Below are positions 28,001-37,868 of a stretch of 64,000 nucleotides of DNA, piece by piece. The position numbers and the translations under genes are program-made. The DNA is from Trichomonas vaginalis G3 (Eukaryota; Parabasalia; Trichomonadida; Trichomonadidae), in assembly GCF_026262505.1 (NCBI RefSeq), contig NC_067205.1, forward strand, positions 24,929,693-24,993,692, in the 5' to 3' direction. Each line of letters begins with the position of its first letter. The stretch's first letter is position 1. The notes below the pieces were generated by a model, which made no database searches, had not been told where the DNA came from, and saw nothing but the letters and a program-made list of their open reading frames with translations.

Positions 28001-28797
28001 GCTCATTCTGAACAGTATTTATGGCAAAACTATTCTATCTCTTATTGAGTCAAAAATAACCATAGTAGATGACAAAGATGCTATAAGATATGCCATCAGA
28101 AACTACAACCATATAGTGAAGTTCGAAGGTTTGGATGGTTCAGATAAAAACTATTTTCAAGCTAACGAAAAGCATTTGCAGACACTTTAACTTCTGTCCA
28201 CTTGGTGTTAACATTCTGTCAATGTCGAAGAGAATAATGTGTGAAGTATTCTGTACTGCTGAGGACTTAGGAATGGACATCTTTTATAGCGATACGGACA
28301 GTATGCATCTCTACAATGAAGATATCCCTCGTTTAGCTGAAGAGTTTGAGAAACGTTATGGAAGAGTTCTCATTGGTAAAAACCTTGGTCAATTTCATAG
28401 CGACTTTGCAGAAATCACAAAAGATAAACAAAGTTTAGCATACAAGTCAATATTTTGTGGAAAGAAGACTTACATAGACTTACTCACGAATGATTTAAAT
28501 GAAGTTGCATTTCACTGCAGAATGAAAGGCGTGAAGCAAGATGTTATTGCTTTAACCGCTAATGAAATGTTTCCTGACTCTGTTCAGTGTTTCTATGATG
28601 AAGATAAAGGTTTAATGGTTCCGCAAGGAACATATGACAAAGACTCTGAGTTCAGTGTTATGAAGTTATATAAAGCACTTCATGATGGTCAAGAGATTGG
28701 ATTTGACTTATGTAAGTCATGTCAACCTTGCTTTGCTGAAAAGTTTAACTTCTCAATAACGACTAAAACAAGCTTTATTCGTAAGTTGAAGTTCTGA
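25024..28797 (+). pseudogene. Protein-primed family B DNA polymerase of I, full-length region, broken
   Basis: The region runs from MYRKLSKLEHSEIKQLL at 25024 to SFIRKLKF at 28797, about 1,250 codons. The first 540 codons are the extended N-terminal region typical of Maverick polymerases. Exonuclease motifs (FADFECS, FHNLSYDINF, YCKQDVRIL) and polymerase motifs (FDAVSLYPSA, LILNSIYGK, YSDTDSMHL) follow. It shows the uninterrupted target site for element I: GACATATGCTCC near 26638. This copy is broken by several disruptions. Confidence 0.8.
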
Positions 28798-28839
28798 GGT
28801 CATTTATTTTTGTCAGCAATGAGGTCATTCGTGATAAAA

Positions 28840-28872
28840 ATAAGCCGCTAGCGGCAAGGGCGAAGCCCATGT
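28840..28872. terminator. GC-rich double hairpin between polymerase and minor capsid candidate
   Basis: AAGCCGCTAGCGGC is followed by AAGGGCGAAGCCC, two short hairpins in an otherwise AT-rich gap between convergent 3' ends. Element O has an expanded GACCTCATT array here instead. Confidence 0.5.
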
Positions 28873-28878
28873 GGTCAT

Positions 28879-29736
28879 TTACAATACTGCGATGGTAGAG
28901 TTTAAGAGTTGTGCTTCAATGTAGAGACAGTCCTTATGGTCTGGAGGTAAGAACACTGGGCAGTTATGGTCATGAGTGGAGAACATGTCTATCCAAAACT
29001 CACGATTGAAGCCAGTTAATTTATAGTATTTAGGGTTAGGAAGTGGTGAAGTTCTTGTATGACCAATGAACTCATTTTCAACTCCCTTACTTAAGTTTGA
29101 ATATAATATAGCTTGCTTTCTATCCCAAATGCCAGGTGTTACAATCTTTGAAAATTCATTTTTCCTCGGAAGCATTGCATCATAATTGAAAACATTCTTG
29201 AAATCATCACTTGGTTCAGAGATTTGAAATCTTATACGTAATGGATTTTCTTTCTTTTTAGCGACTTCATTGAATGGTGAGAATACAATGAATTGACAGT
29301 CATGTGTTCCATCTTCATTTGGTACAAACTCGTAATGAAAAGCTATTAATCTTTCTACAATTCCTTCTTCTTTCAGTTGTGCAAGAAACTCACGTAAAGG
29401 CTGTAAAGTTTGTACTTCAATGTTAAACTTCTTTTGAAAATTTTCGTAAAATGTAATTATACAGTCTTCTAACGTTGTATCGTCTTTAAAGTATTTGTAT
29501 ATGTGAATGTTTGGGCGCTTAAAGACTGTTCGTCATTTTCTATCTCGACTTGAAGTATAAAGTCAACCTTTCTGAAAGCACGTGTTATATACATAGATGT
29601 TATGCCAATGTACTTCTCTTCATTTATGTTCACAATCCAGTCTGTTGGAAACTTAAACGTTACTCTGTTCCCCTTTATTTTGACGTCAGGGTTTTCACTA
29701 CTGAACGCAACAGATAAAGGTATTTTGTCTATACAT
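28879..29736 (-). pseudogene. Putative minor capsid protein (285-residue type), broken copy in I
   Basis: The region runs from ATG at 29736 to the shared C-terminus LLNSTIAVL and matches 5245-6102 closely. It is convergent with the polymerase. This copy is disrupted. Confidence 0.55.
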
Positions 29737-29760
29737 TTAATTCGGATAAAATAAACCATT

Positions 29761-30026
29761 TACTTCTTTCTTTGCTTCAGCTTCTTTAGCTTTGTTCTTC
29801 CTTTGCTTTTGCTTCTTCTCTAGCTTTCTTCGCCAGCAAACGTGGGTTCTTTTGTCTTCCAGCAGCTATGCAGCAAGTTGTTTTTCACTAAGTTTCTCTT
29901 GGTCTCTCTGGCTTTTGTTCTTGTTTTTGTTCCTTCAGTTCGGATAAAATTTGCTCGCGAATTTCTTTCTTCAATGCTTCAACATCTATGACCCCTTGGG
30001 TCTTGTCCATGACTTGTCTGAGTCAT
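29761..30026 (-). pseudogene. Short basic coiled-coil protein, copy in I
   Basis: This matches 4960-5220, with ATG at 30026 next to a GCGGATAAAAATCTAAC stretch that is the mirrored TTTTTATC leader. It is disrupted in this element. It starts divergently from the gene at 30072. Confidence 0.5.
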
Positions 30027-30071
30027 TTGACTGCGGATAAAAATCTAACTTAAAACTTTAACCGATGTAAA

Positions 30072-30491
30072 ATGAGCTTGTCAAAATCAGAGCGAGAGTC
30101 TATTATATTAAATGACGCAAGAGGAATACAACATCCTTTCTATTACGTAAGTCAGAGTAAAGATGGTAAAATATACGTAAGAAAAAGAAAGGTTCCATTA
30201 GCGAATGCAGAAAGCGACAACATTAAGGTGTATGGCAAGGGTGAAGTCCACGAAGCCCATATAAAACCTTCTGTTCAAACTGAAAAGTCAATAGAACAAG
30301 AAGAAAAGAAGCCAGATGTACTTTCAATAACGAACCAAGAGCTTATTGCAAAGTTCGTGAATTTCATTGAAAAACAAACGAGTCAAAGAACCCTGACCCA
30401 CCAGTGAAAGAAGTTGAGACAAAAGAGAATGTACAGTTCATTGAAAATGTCAAGAAACAACTTCACCACGAATGCCAAGAAGAAGAGTGAG
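30072..30491 (+). CDS. Small Maverick protein MSLSKSERES type
   Basis: The open frame has 111 residues from ATG at 30072, and homology to the O copy continues to about 30491. It contains QHPFYYVSQSKDGKIYVRKR, a stretch VYGKGEVHEAHIKP encoded in part by a hairpin-like GGCAAGGGTGAAGTCC, and a C-terminal helix ITNQELIAKFVNFIEKQ. The YVSQSKDGKIYVRKRKVPL block resembles FYIHTMKDGRVQFRKIKQPL at 33310, so the two small genes may share an origin. Function unknown. Confidence 0.5.
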
Positions 30492-30530
30492 AATAATGAA
30501 GTAAATAGATATTTTTATCTGAAGTAAATA

Positions 30531-32110
30531 CATGCAGAACGAACAGTTAAACGAATTTACTCCAGCAGAGCATATTCATCAGATTCGCTCATATTTCGAT
30601 ATCATAGACAATGCAGTTCAAATTGGTGACACTAATAGAAATATATTCTGACGCAAAGATTCCATCACAACCTGGAACTGCTAAAGATAACACATGGGTA
30701 ACATTCAATCTCTCACCTCCTGGTGAAAATATGTTGGACCTTTACAATACATTCATTACGTATAAAATGGAAGGTCAATTTATTGTAGATAAAGAAATTG
30801 GTTCAGGTTCCAATAAAACAAACCCACCAGGATTTTGGATTGGTTTCGATGACGCTTTCTATGCAGTTGCTGGATATCAAATCCTTGCAAATGGCCGTAT
30901 CGTATATTCTCAAGACAACGCAAGAGAAGAAGCATATATAACTTCAAACTCACAAACTACCGAACAAATAAAGAAAGTAGATGTTTTCTCAAAGACTCGA
31001 CATGAAGATGTATGGAGTCATTCGGGAACATGCAGAACAGGACAAATTGTTAGTGGTCCAATTACAGCAGGAAAATCATTTGATTTTAAGCTTCGTTTAA
31101 GAATTCCTGTTAGAAGATTCCTTCCATTAGAAGCTATTCGATTTATTCCAGCTTTTGCAGGAAACATTCAGCTTAAAGTAAAGTTCAGTAAGCGACGCCT
31201 TACAATGCACATCTATATCTGTAAATGATATCGTTGCTTTCAATCCAACTCTTAAAGTTGCATTTGCTTCAGATTCAAATCCACCGACAAATAAATTTGT
31301 TCCATGGAATGAACCATTCACCATGATAACGAAGGCAGTAGAAGCTAGTGGAACAGTTACTATTACAACTGTAACCCAGCAACTATTTCGAACAAAGATG
31401 GATTTTAATGAATGTTTCATTCATCCAAAGTCATTCTCTTTAGACCCTAACATTTATACAGAACTTGTAGAACATTATACAAACGAGGCTTTATGTTTTC
31501 CTGTTAAAGTTATGGATTGGATTCCTATGGACGGTTCATTCTCAAAGAATACAGATAGTTCAAGTGCAACATTTACAGCAGCTTATACGCCTATTAATGT
31601 TAAAAGTATTTGGGCACTATTTAGAAAGAAAGACAACTATTATGTTAATTTTGAGAACCCTAAGTTTAAATATCTTCAGCTTTCCATGGGAGCTTATGGA
31701 AATATGCCTGCAGAACCTGAAAAATCATATGGACCTGTATTTTATGAAATGGTTGCGAACGCTTGCAATACAAACAATGATATGATAGGATTTAATGAAG
31801 ATGTTATGAGGTCATTGGTGGATGATGGTAGTGTGGAACATAAATGGGATAGTTATGAAACACACATTTCTTATGTGGTTTTCCAACAGAAGTGGACTTT
31901 TGCTTCCAGCAAGGTCAAACATCTACTGCTCCAATAACATACAAATTGTCTGTTAAAGGACCTATTGAACTAGCAACTGAAAATGTACCAAAGCCACTTA
32001 TTGGATTTATGAGGGATTGTTGCTTTGCCATTCAGGTGCGTGCTAATGGAATCCCAATAATAAGATTAGATGACTATAACTTAGCTACGACAGTGAGGAA
32101 TAAAGGATGA
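30531..32110 (+). pseudogene. Major capsid protein candidate of I, broken
   Basis: The region starts at ATG 30531, which follows TATTTTTATCTGAAGTAAATAC, and is nearly identical to 2876-4449. Expected length is about 520 residues, right for a double-jelly-roll capsid protein. Conserved blocks include FKLRLRIPVRRFLPLEAIRF and FYEMVANACNTNNDMIGFNE. It is followed by the membrane-protein gene after 24 bases. This copy is disrupted. Confidence 0.6.
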
Positions 32111-32133
32111 ACGTTTATTTTTAAAGCTTATAA

Positions 32134-32592
32134 ATGAGTTCTTCATCAAGCTCTCGTGAACCTTCACCATCTATGAAACAAACTTTACCAAACGATTATG
32201 GAGCACCTATTGAATATTTCTTACGAGCTGCACAATGGCAAAGAGCAGTCTCACCAAGGTTAGGTGTTCCACCAGCTCCTGTCAAAAATAGCATTTGGTC
32301 AAGTCCTTATATAAGATATGGTCTCCCACTAGGTTTGCTAGCTACAGCAGGAGCAGTTATGATGTTGAAAAGAAATAAAGCAAATGTTGTAAATAATACT
32401 GAAGTAGCTGAAGTTAAACAAACTCCAACACCTTCGCCAAAACCAACGCCTTCACAAGCAAAACCTTCAATGACTCCTGAACCTATGGAAGTACAAACTC
32501 CTGTTCAAAAGTCAACTCCTAAACCGACTCCAACATTTAAACCAGAACCTACTCCTCAAATAAATCGTAAAACTCCTGCGTTTCCTTACTGA
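32134..32592 (+). CDS. Small membrane/virion protein of I, 152 residues
   Basis: The N-terminal 50 residues are Ser/Pro-rich and then polar. A single membrane-spanning segment YGLPLGLLATAGAVMMLKR covers about residues 60-78. The tail is a Pro/Thr/Lys-rich stalk with repeats such as PTPSPKPTPS, STPKPTPTFKP and EPTPQINRKTP. A one-pass protein with such a stalk beside the capsid gene suggests a particle or vertex membrane component. The frame looks whole. A mariner fragment begins 28 bases beyond its stop. Confidence 0.6.
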   Translation: MSSSSSSREPSPSMKQTLPNDYGAPIEYFLRAAQWQRAVSPRLGVPPAPVKNSIWSSPYIRYGLPLGLLATAGAVMMLKRNKANVVNNTEVAEVKQTPTPSPKPTPSQAKPSMTPEPMEVQTPVQKSTPKPTPTFKPEPTPQINRKTPAFPY

Positions 32593-32619
32593 AAAAATAA
32601 CGTTATTTTTATTTAATAT

Positions 32620-33299
32620 AGGGTGTCCAAAGGTGTGTTTAGCACAAACCTGAATACTGCGAATAGAAATAAACAAGTTACATATATATAAAGTTTATTT
32701 AAATATAATCACCATTGGATTCAATCACGCGTTCGCAGCGATCAATCCAGGCTCGAAAGACACGCTTTAAATCATCATGAGAAAATTTCTCAAATTGCTC
32801 TCTTACAAAATTTTCAAGATAATCTGGACTCGCGAATTCGCGTCCTTCAGCTCTCTTTTTTAGCGTGCCGAATAAATAAAAGTCAGAGGGTGCAATATCA
32901 GGTGAATAAATTGGGTTTGGAACAACTTTGACATTGTTTTCCACCAAGTAATTCATTACCTTATGACTTTTGTGAACTCTTGAATTATCAAAATGAATTG
33001 CAAACTTTTGTTTTTGTTGTTTGGATTTCTCAAACTCATCAGAATTGATAATTTGAGTAAGAACATTGTCAATTAGATATTGAGCATTCATCGTATTAGG
33101 TTTTTGAAGAATATCAATTGTGATGATGCCATTCACGCCCCAAAAAACCGACAACATCATCATTGGTGTGTCAATTTTTTTCTTCGGGAATGTTTGCGGA
33201 TTTTCATCCATCGGGATCCACATGGTTTTGGCTTCTGTTGCATATTGAAACCAAGACTCGTCCCCTGTTACTAAAAAGCGAAACTTATTAAAATTTTTA
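32620..33299 (-). mobile_element. mariner (Tc1/mariner, DD34D) fragment, 5' truncated
   Basis: One end is kept: TA at 32620 followed by the terminal repeat GGGTGTCCAAAGGTGTG. The inner part is the C-terminal two thirds of a mariner transposase on the minus strand. The other terminal repeat and the start of the transposase gene are missing: at about 33299 the mariner sequence stops and Maverick sequence resumes, just before the gene at 33310. No copy of the lost part is in the window. It is most like the mariner family known from Trichomonas vaginalis. Confidence 0.8.
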
Positions 33300-33316
33300 T
33301 TTGATTGAAATGACAA
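32699..33316 (-). pseudogene. mariner transposase, N-terminally truncated
   Basis: The frame has 205 residues, of which the first five or six come from the flanking Maverick DNA. It contains the first catalytic Asp in VTGDESWFQYA, the second in FAIHFDNSRVHKSHK, and the third in YSPDIAPSDFYLFG, the signature of mariner enzymes (D, D, 34 residues, D). The N-terminal helix-turn-helix DNA-binding region, about 140 residues, is absent, so the protein could not bind its own ends. No disruption is seen within the part that remains. Confidence 0.85.
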
Positions 33317-33546
33317 ATAAAGTCACTGAAGCAATGAAACAAAAGTTTTTGGTAGAATACATTAAATCAGGAACTATTCCAGAAGGTTTTTACATTCATA
33401 CTATGAAGGATGGTAGAGTTCAGTTTAGAAAGATAAAGCAACCATTAGATAAAGAAGGAATTTTGAGAAAGATTAAACTTCATGAGGACAACATTGCTGA
33501 ACTTAAGAAGAAGTTAGAAGAGTTGGAGAAAGGAAGAGAGTTATAA
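33310..33546 (+). CDS. 78-residue protein next to the right TIR
   Basis: The product begins MTNKVTEAMKQKFLVEYIKS, continues FYIHTMKDGRVQFRKIKQPL and ends in a charged helix LHEDNIAELKKKLEELEKG. The last few codons reach into the terminal repeat. A close relative lies at 48222-48458 in element T at the same distance from the end. The mariner fragment has removed what lay upstream. Function unknown. Confidence 0.55.
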   Translation: MTNKVTEAMKQKFLVEYIKSGTIPEGFYIHTMKDGRVQFRKIKQPLDKEGILRKIKLHEDNIAELKKKLEELEKGREL

Positions 33547-33559
33547 AGCAATGAATTCA

Positions 33560-33612
33560 ACAGGGTGAAAAAACAGGTGAAAAAAGAGGTGAGATCTCAC
33601 CACTTCGCCTAA
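33560..33612. promoter_or_regulatory. GGTGAGATCTCACC palindromic block in the right TIR
   Basis: GGTGAAAAAACAGGTGAAAA is followed by AGGTGAGATCTCACCACTTC. It sits between the gene ending at 33546 and the gene starting at 33710, which are on the same strand. Confidence 0.65.
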
Positions 33613-33709
33613 ATTTATTTTTGTGCTATGTTTTCATACGTGTGGGAGTGGTGATATCATTTATTTTTAAGTTTATTTTTTATTTTATTTTTATTTTATT
33701 TTTATATAA

Positions 33710-34036
33710 ATGACGAAAACTATTGAGATAACAAACTACAACGGTCATGAGTTCAAGAATTTGTTCTTCGTTCCTCGTGAAAATACATTCTATCAGATAC
33801 GAGGGAGAAAAGGTAAAGTTAGTTTGAGCGTTTATGAAGGAATGAAGAATGGAAAGTTTATACAAGCATACGATACAAACGGTAAACGTGTTTCATTAGC
33901 TTTGTCAAAACTTACTAGCATTTATTTTGACAGTGATTTTGACTCTGACGATTGGAGTGACAGCAGCGATACTGAAGAATATGAAGTATTGTGTGAAGCA
34001 CAGCAATGGGAAGAGTTGCAATACTTTTGTAAGTGA
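33710..34036 (+). CDS. TIR-encoded small protein with acidic tail, 108 residues
   Basis: The product begins MTKTIEITNYNGHEFKNLFF. The front half is basic and beta-like (VPRENTFYQIRGRKGKVSLS), the second half very acidic (DSDFDSDDWSDSSDTEE), ending WEELQYFCK. Its ATG follows a long TTTATTTTTATATAA tract. It is duplicated in the left repeat and again, with a different acidic stretch, in element T. A gene kept inside terminal repeats may act on the ends, for example as a terminal or regulatory protein; this is a guess. Confidence 0.6.
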   Translation: MTKTIEITNYNGHEFKNLFFVPRENTFYQIRGRKGKVSLSVYEGMKNGKFIQAYDTNGKRVSLALSKLTSIYFDSDFDSDDWSDSSDTEEYEVLCEAQQWEELQYFCK

Positions 34037-34222
34037 GAACGTTTATTTTTTACATTAGTGAGGTGAAGTGGTTGGCGGCTTTGTAAATATTTAAGGTTAA
34101 GTTAGTGTTGTCGTTTGTGTTGTAAAATATACGTTAACGGTTTTGTAAAGTGTCAAATTCACATATAATGGGTAAGTAGGTGCGCAGTGCCTCCGTACAC
34201 TTGATATGTATACTAACTAACT

Positions 34223-34227
34223 GTCAA
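34223..34227. repeat. Target-site duplication GTCAA, right of element I
   Basis: This matches 8613-8617 and restores the polymerase coding context of element O on this side. Confidence 0.85.
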
Positions 34228-35844
34228 ATCTTTAAATGGTGCAAGGTTCTGTTTATATAAGTCAGTCGTATATGTGAAAAGTTCTCCATAAGAAATAGGT
34301 TCGAAATATTTGCACTCCCACAATGTTTTCATAACATCCCATAACGGTGTTGTTCTATCATAACGAACTACATATTTGTTCTCTCTCTTTGTATAAATCT
34401 TCATCTGTTTCTCAATGTTCATTCCACCACACTCCTTCAAGATTTCTATATAGTTGCGAATGAAATATGTTGTCATTGGTAATCTTTCATTTAGCATGTA
34501 GTGGTCTTCAACAAGAAGTAAGTCAATAGTTCGAATAGTTTTACATTCTCTTGGTATGTATCTCTTTATTTCATTATGTCTTGAGTCATTGAAGTAACCA
34601 ATGGTAACATTAAATGCTATACCTGTTGCGTCAGAAATTTCTTGTACTTTACTTTGAGGAAAGTCTCTAACACGAATGACTTCTCTCATGTGGTCAATAG
34701 TTTCTTCATTTACTCCAGCCTGAATGCAAGCATAAACGAAGCAGTTATCTTCTGTCATAAGTGTTGCAGTTCTTTTGTTCAGTTCATTGAAGATTTGGTA
34801 GCGTTCAAGATTTATAGGTAATGTGCAAAGATACTTCCAGAACTGACCGCTTCTCTTCTTATAAAACTTCTTTTCACCATTATCTTTCCAAAAGCTTTCT
34901 ATAAGTGCTGGGTTTCCTGTTTGCTTAAGAGCTTCCAAAATGGCTTTCTGGTCATTTGTCAGTGTGCTTTCATCTCTATATGGTCTCTTTTTTGGTTTGC
35001 CTTTCTTTACATCTGACATCGTTAAGCCTTCATATTCAGTTAAATCATACATCTTTATTTCAGTAAGATTCTTTATGTTTGTCAAGAAGAAGTCATAGTG
35101 CATTTCAACAATACCTGCAGCATTTGCTTCTATCTCTGATATAAAGTTCTCCTTCAAGAGCTGATGTAGTAATGTTCCAATATTATTGAGGTTTAACGTA
35201 GAACATTCATACTTTCCACCAAGTTTATAACATACCATCCATCTCTGTTGTGAGTTTATTTTAATCTTCTCTAAGAGTCTCATGAAAACCTTACCGAAAT
35301 GTTTGTGTAAGTAGTCTCTGTTTGGTTCATCTAAAGCTTCGATGTTAAAGTCAATGAGTCTATTGCCTGACTTCACATTTCTCTTCCTATTCTCTTCATC
35401 TTTCTTTAACCATCTCTCACCTTCTTTTGGTTTGTCGTCAATGGAACGAATGACATCGTTAGCTTTGCGAACTTGTTCTATAGCGCTTTTAAACATCTCT
35501 CTTCTCTGTTGTTTCAGTGTGTCGTCTCTTCTTCTTGTTTCACCAACGTTTGCATTTGTTATGTCAAACATTTCTCTTCTTACTTCATGAGGTACTGAAC
35601 GTCTATGATATAAGTCAATAGCAACGTCATTTAAAGGAAATGCTCTTGCATGGACTTCGTCCTCGCCGCGTTGCGGCTTTATGAACTCATGAATTCTATC
35701 ATAACTTATTGCACCATTATAGTCATTGAGGATGTCAGCGAGTGATTTTTTGTTTGTTGCGTAATGCTTTGCAACATCTATATTAGCTTCTGTAAGAAGT
35801 TGTTTTATTTCCGAGTGTTCTAACTTAGACAACTTCCGATACAT
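34223..35844 (-). CDS. Family B DNA polymerase of O, N-terminal part (split by element I)
   Basis: About 540 codons run from MYRKLSKLEHSEIKQLL to APFKDLT, where element I begins. This part precedes the exonuclease domain. It is rich in charged helices with a possible DNA-binding core (IEVMHYDFFLTNIKN region; EECGGMNIEKQMKIYTKRE region). A GC-rich hairpin, GCCGCAACGCGGC, followed by GAGGACGAAGTCC is encoded in frame as PQRGEDEVHARAF near residue 55. The downstream part is at 6455-8617. Confidence 0.8.
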
Positions 35845-35932
35845 CTTTAGTAGGAAATAAAAAATATTTTTTGAAAAAATTAGATTAGATTTTTTAAGTT
35901 ATTTTTCAAAATAATTTAATATTTTTATTTTA

Positions 35933-36406
35933 ATGAAACACATGCAAGATTGCAAGTTCTTTTCATACAATGCTCTCGCTACTGCCATCAAGAATGAGTT
36001 CAATAATGCTTCAAATGTTAATGTTATCTTTAACAAGAAGTTTGTGAAAGAATCTAAGTTTGGTCAGTATGTCAGACCATTAGCTATCGTCATTGACCGC
36101 AAACGTTATACTTCACAAGAGTTAGCAGTAGTTTTGAAACAAAAGAGTTTCTTCGTAAATGTCAAAGATACTCATTATACTGTCATAAAGAACTCTAACG
36201 TTGACTTCTTCAGTATTGCTATGAATCTTTCCGAACAGAAAGAATATAAGAAGGGTGAAACAAATGTGAAATATTATCCTTCATCTCTGAAGACAATAAC
36301 GAACAAAGATGTTATACAGAAATTCTTACCAAAGGTTGAAGAAGCTTCTATTGACATTGACGAAGGAAGTGAAATGGTTGAAGAAATAGACCCCGAAGCT
36401 TTATAA
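35933..36406 (+). CDS. 157-residue Maverick protein, unknown (copy in O)
   Basis: This is almost identical to 24461-24934, with two or three residue differences, and is likewise divergent from the polymerase. The frame looks whole. The A/T-rich gap between the two ATGs contains long A and T runs on both strands and is a likely two-way promoter. Confidence 0.55.
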   Translation: MKHMQDCKFFSYNALATAIKNEFNNASNVNVIFNKKFVKESKFGQYVRPLAIVIDRKRYTSQELAVVLKQKSFFVNVKDTHYTVIKNSNVDFFSIAMNLSEQKEYKKGETNVKYYPSSLKTITNKDVIQKFLPKVEEASIDIDEGSEMVEEIDPEAL

Positions 36407-36451
36407 GAAAATTTATTTTTGGTTAGTCTTCATATGGATATTTTACAACAA

Positions 36452-36850
36452 TTAAATGGTAAAAACAAAATAAACTTGACGAACAGAACATTCTCTGTTC
36501 GTCAATTATGTTCGACATGGAGCGTTTATGGAAACAATTAAATGGTAAAAACAAAATAAACTTGACGAACAGAACATTCTCTGTTCGTCAATTATGTTCG
36601 ACATGGAGCGTTTATGGAAACAATTAAATGGTAAAAACAAAATAAACTTGACGAACAGAACATTCTCTGTTCGTCAATTATGTTCGACATGGAGCGTTTA
36701 TGGAAACAATTAAATGGTAAAAACAAAATAAACTTGACGAACAGAACATTCTCTGTTCGTCAATTATGTTCGACATGGAGCGTTTATGGAAACAATTAAA
36801 TGGTAAAAACAAAATAAACTTGACGAACAGAACATTCTCTGTTCGTTAAT
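36452..36850. repeat. 86-bp tandem repeat with internal hairpin, about five copies
   Basis: Units of exactly 86 bp (starts at about 36445, 36531, 36617, 36703 and 36789) are identical to each other. Each contains a perfect hairpin with 12-bp arms, TTGACGAACAGA and TCTGTTCGTCAA, around ACATTC. The last unit is cut short and runs into the 23-bp array. It lies between the 157-residue gene and the 3' end of the KilA-N gene. Confidence 0.9.
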
Positions 36851-37002
36851 GTTGTCGTGACTTCTTCGTTAATGTTGTCGTGACTTCTTCGTTAATGTTG
36901 TCGTGACTTCTTCGTTAATGTTGTCGTGACTTCTTCGTTAATGTTGTCGTGACTTCTTCGTTAATGTTGTCGTGACTTCTTCGTTAATGTTGTCGTGACT
37001 TC
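36842..37002. repeat. 23-bp tandem repeat, seven copies
   Basis: Seven identical copies of the unit TTCGTTAATGTTGTCGTGAC plus TTC abut the stop of the KilA-N gene. The unit is related to the much larger array of element T (TTCGTAAATGTTTTGTCATG plus ACTTC). Confidence 0.9.
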
Positions 37003-37780
37003 ATTCTTCCTCTTTGAAGTTGTCGAAATATTCTGTTATTTTTTCCTTCAGTAATGTTAAGTCTTCTTTGAATGTAAGTATTGTGCAACCTTTGATGTCA
37101 TAGTGTGTTTGAGGAAGAGTATTTTTGACAATTTCCTTTATTTGCTCATTCGGTGTCATTGAAATCGGTAAGTTTTCACGATAGAACCAGTTTCTGTCAG
37201 ATTTATATATTTTAGCTAAGTCATAAAAGCTCTTGTTGTTTCTTCTGACTAAATGTAACATAACCATATCTTTATCTTCTTCTTTCTCCAACTCTTCAGT
37301 GTAAATCATATACTTATAGCTCTTCTCCTTTCCTTTTGGTACCGAACGTGGTATTCTTTTCTGTATGCTTTTGTCTTCTTTCATCATATCTTCTCTCTGC
37401 TTTGTACAAAGTTCGTCAAGTAGCATAAGTATGTAGATTGCATAACGGGGCCAAGCCCACATTGCTATTGAACTAACTAGGAACTTATGAACATATATAC
37501 CTTTTAGATGTGATGGTAAGTTTTGTCTGTCTTGGTACATCTTTTTAAGTTCTACATGTTCAAACTCACTGAGGAGTTCATGAGTGCTATTTAATTCAAA
37601 CCATTCATTTGGTGTTTTATTCTCTGGAGCAAAACATGCTGTCAAAATACTCTGCATTTGGTACATGTCATCTTTGACTGAACGAATGAGTCTCAATTGT
37701 TTGTTATACTGTATGTATTCATATTCTTCATTAATGGCTTCATGAACGATAGCAGTTGTTGTGTTCTCTGATGTTGACAT
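37001..37780 (-). CDS. KilA-N domain protein of O, 259 residues
   Basis: After a 45-residue front shared with element I, residues 50-130 form a KilA-N-type DNA-binding core: NEWFELNSTHELLSEF, then LKGIYVHKFLVSSIAMWAWP, then RYAIYILMLLDEL. A basic linker (SIQKRIPRSVPKGKEKS) leads to a C-terminal domain (YDLAKIYKSDRNWFYREN, ILTFKEDLTLLKEKITEYFD) like the one following KilA-N in other large DNA viruses. The leader ATTTTTATCCGGAATGTAAA precedes the start. Likely a regulator of element genes; the frame looks whole. Confidence 0.7.
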   Translation of the reverse strand: MSTSENTTTAIVHEAINEEYEYIQYNKQLRLIRSVKDDMYQMQSILTACFAPENKTPNEWFELNSTHELLSEFEHVELKKMYQDRQNLPSHLKGIYVHKFLVSSIAMWAWPRYAIYILMLLDELCTKQREDMMKEDKSIQKRIPRSVPKGKEKSYKYMIYTEELEKEEDKDMVMLHLVRRNNKSFYDLAKIYKSDRNWFYRENLPISMTPNEQIKEIVKNTLPQTHYDIKGCTILTFKEDLTLLKEKITEYFDNFKEEE

Positions 37781-37868
37781 TACTGTCTTTACATTCCGGA
37801 TAAAAATTAGCGTTAGGAAAAAATTAGTGTTATTTTCTGACTTTCACAAAAGACCAAAAATAAACGCT

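Larger units (their letters stand above)
8618..34222 (+). mobile_element. Element I: Maverick/Polinton inserted in the polymerase gene of O
   Basis: A unit of 25,605 bp is bounded by inverted repeats beginning AGTTAG, as Maverick ends typically begin AG, and by a GTCAA duplication. It contains the full gene set: two TIR-encoded small proteins, structural proteins, ATPase, fibre, integrase, KilA-N proteins, polymerase, major capsid candidate and membrane protein. It also holds a 4.2-kb tandem duplication and a mariner fragment. It is broken, with several tens of small disruptions, most in the duplicated part. Its near-identity to its host element O makes it a recent insertion. Confidence 0.9.
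33529..34222. repeat. Right terminal inverted repeat of element I
   Basis: This is the inverse of 8618-9312. It ends GTATACTAACTAACT, one GTTA longer than the left end. The target duplication GTCAA follows at 34223-34227. Confidence 0.85.

Noticed and set aside
36445-37002. CRISPR-like look of the 86-bp and 23-bp repeats
   Set aside because: The units are directly adjacent and identical with no variable spacers, no leader and no cas genes, and the setting is eukaryotic.
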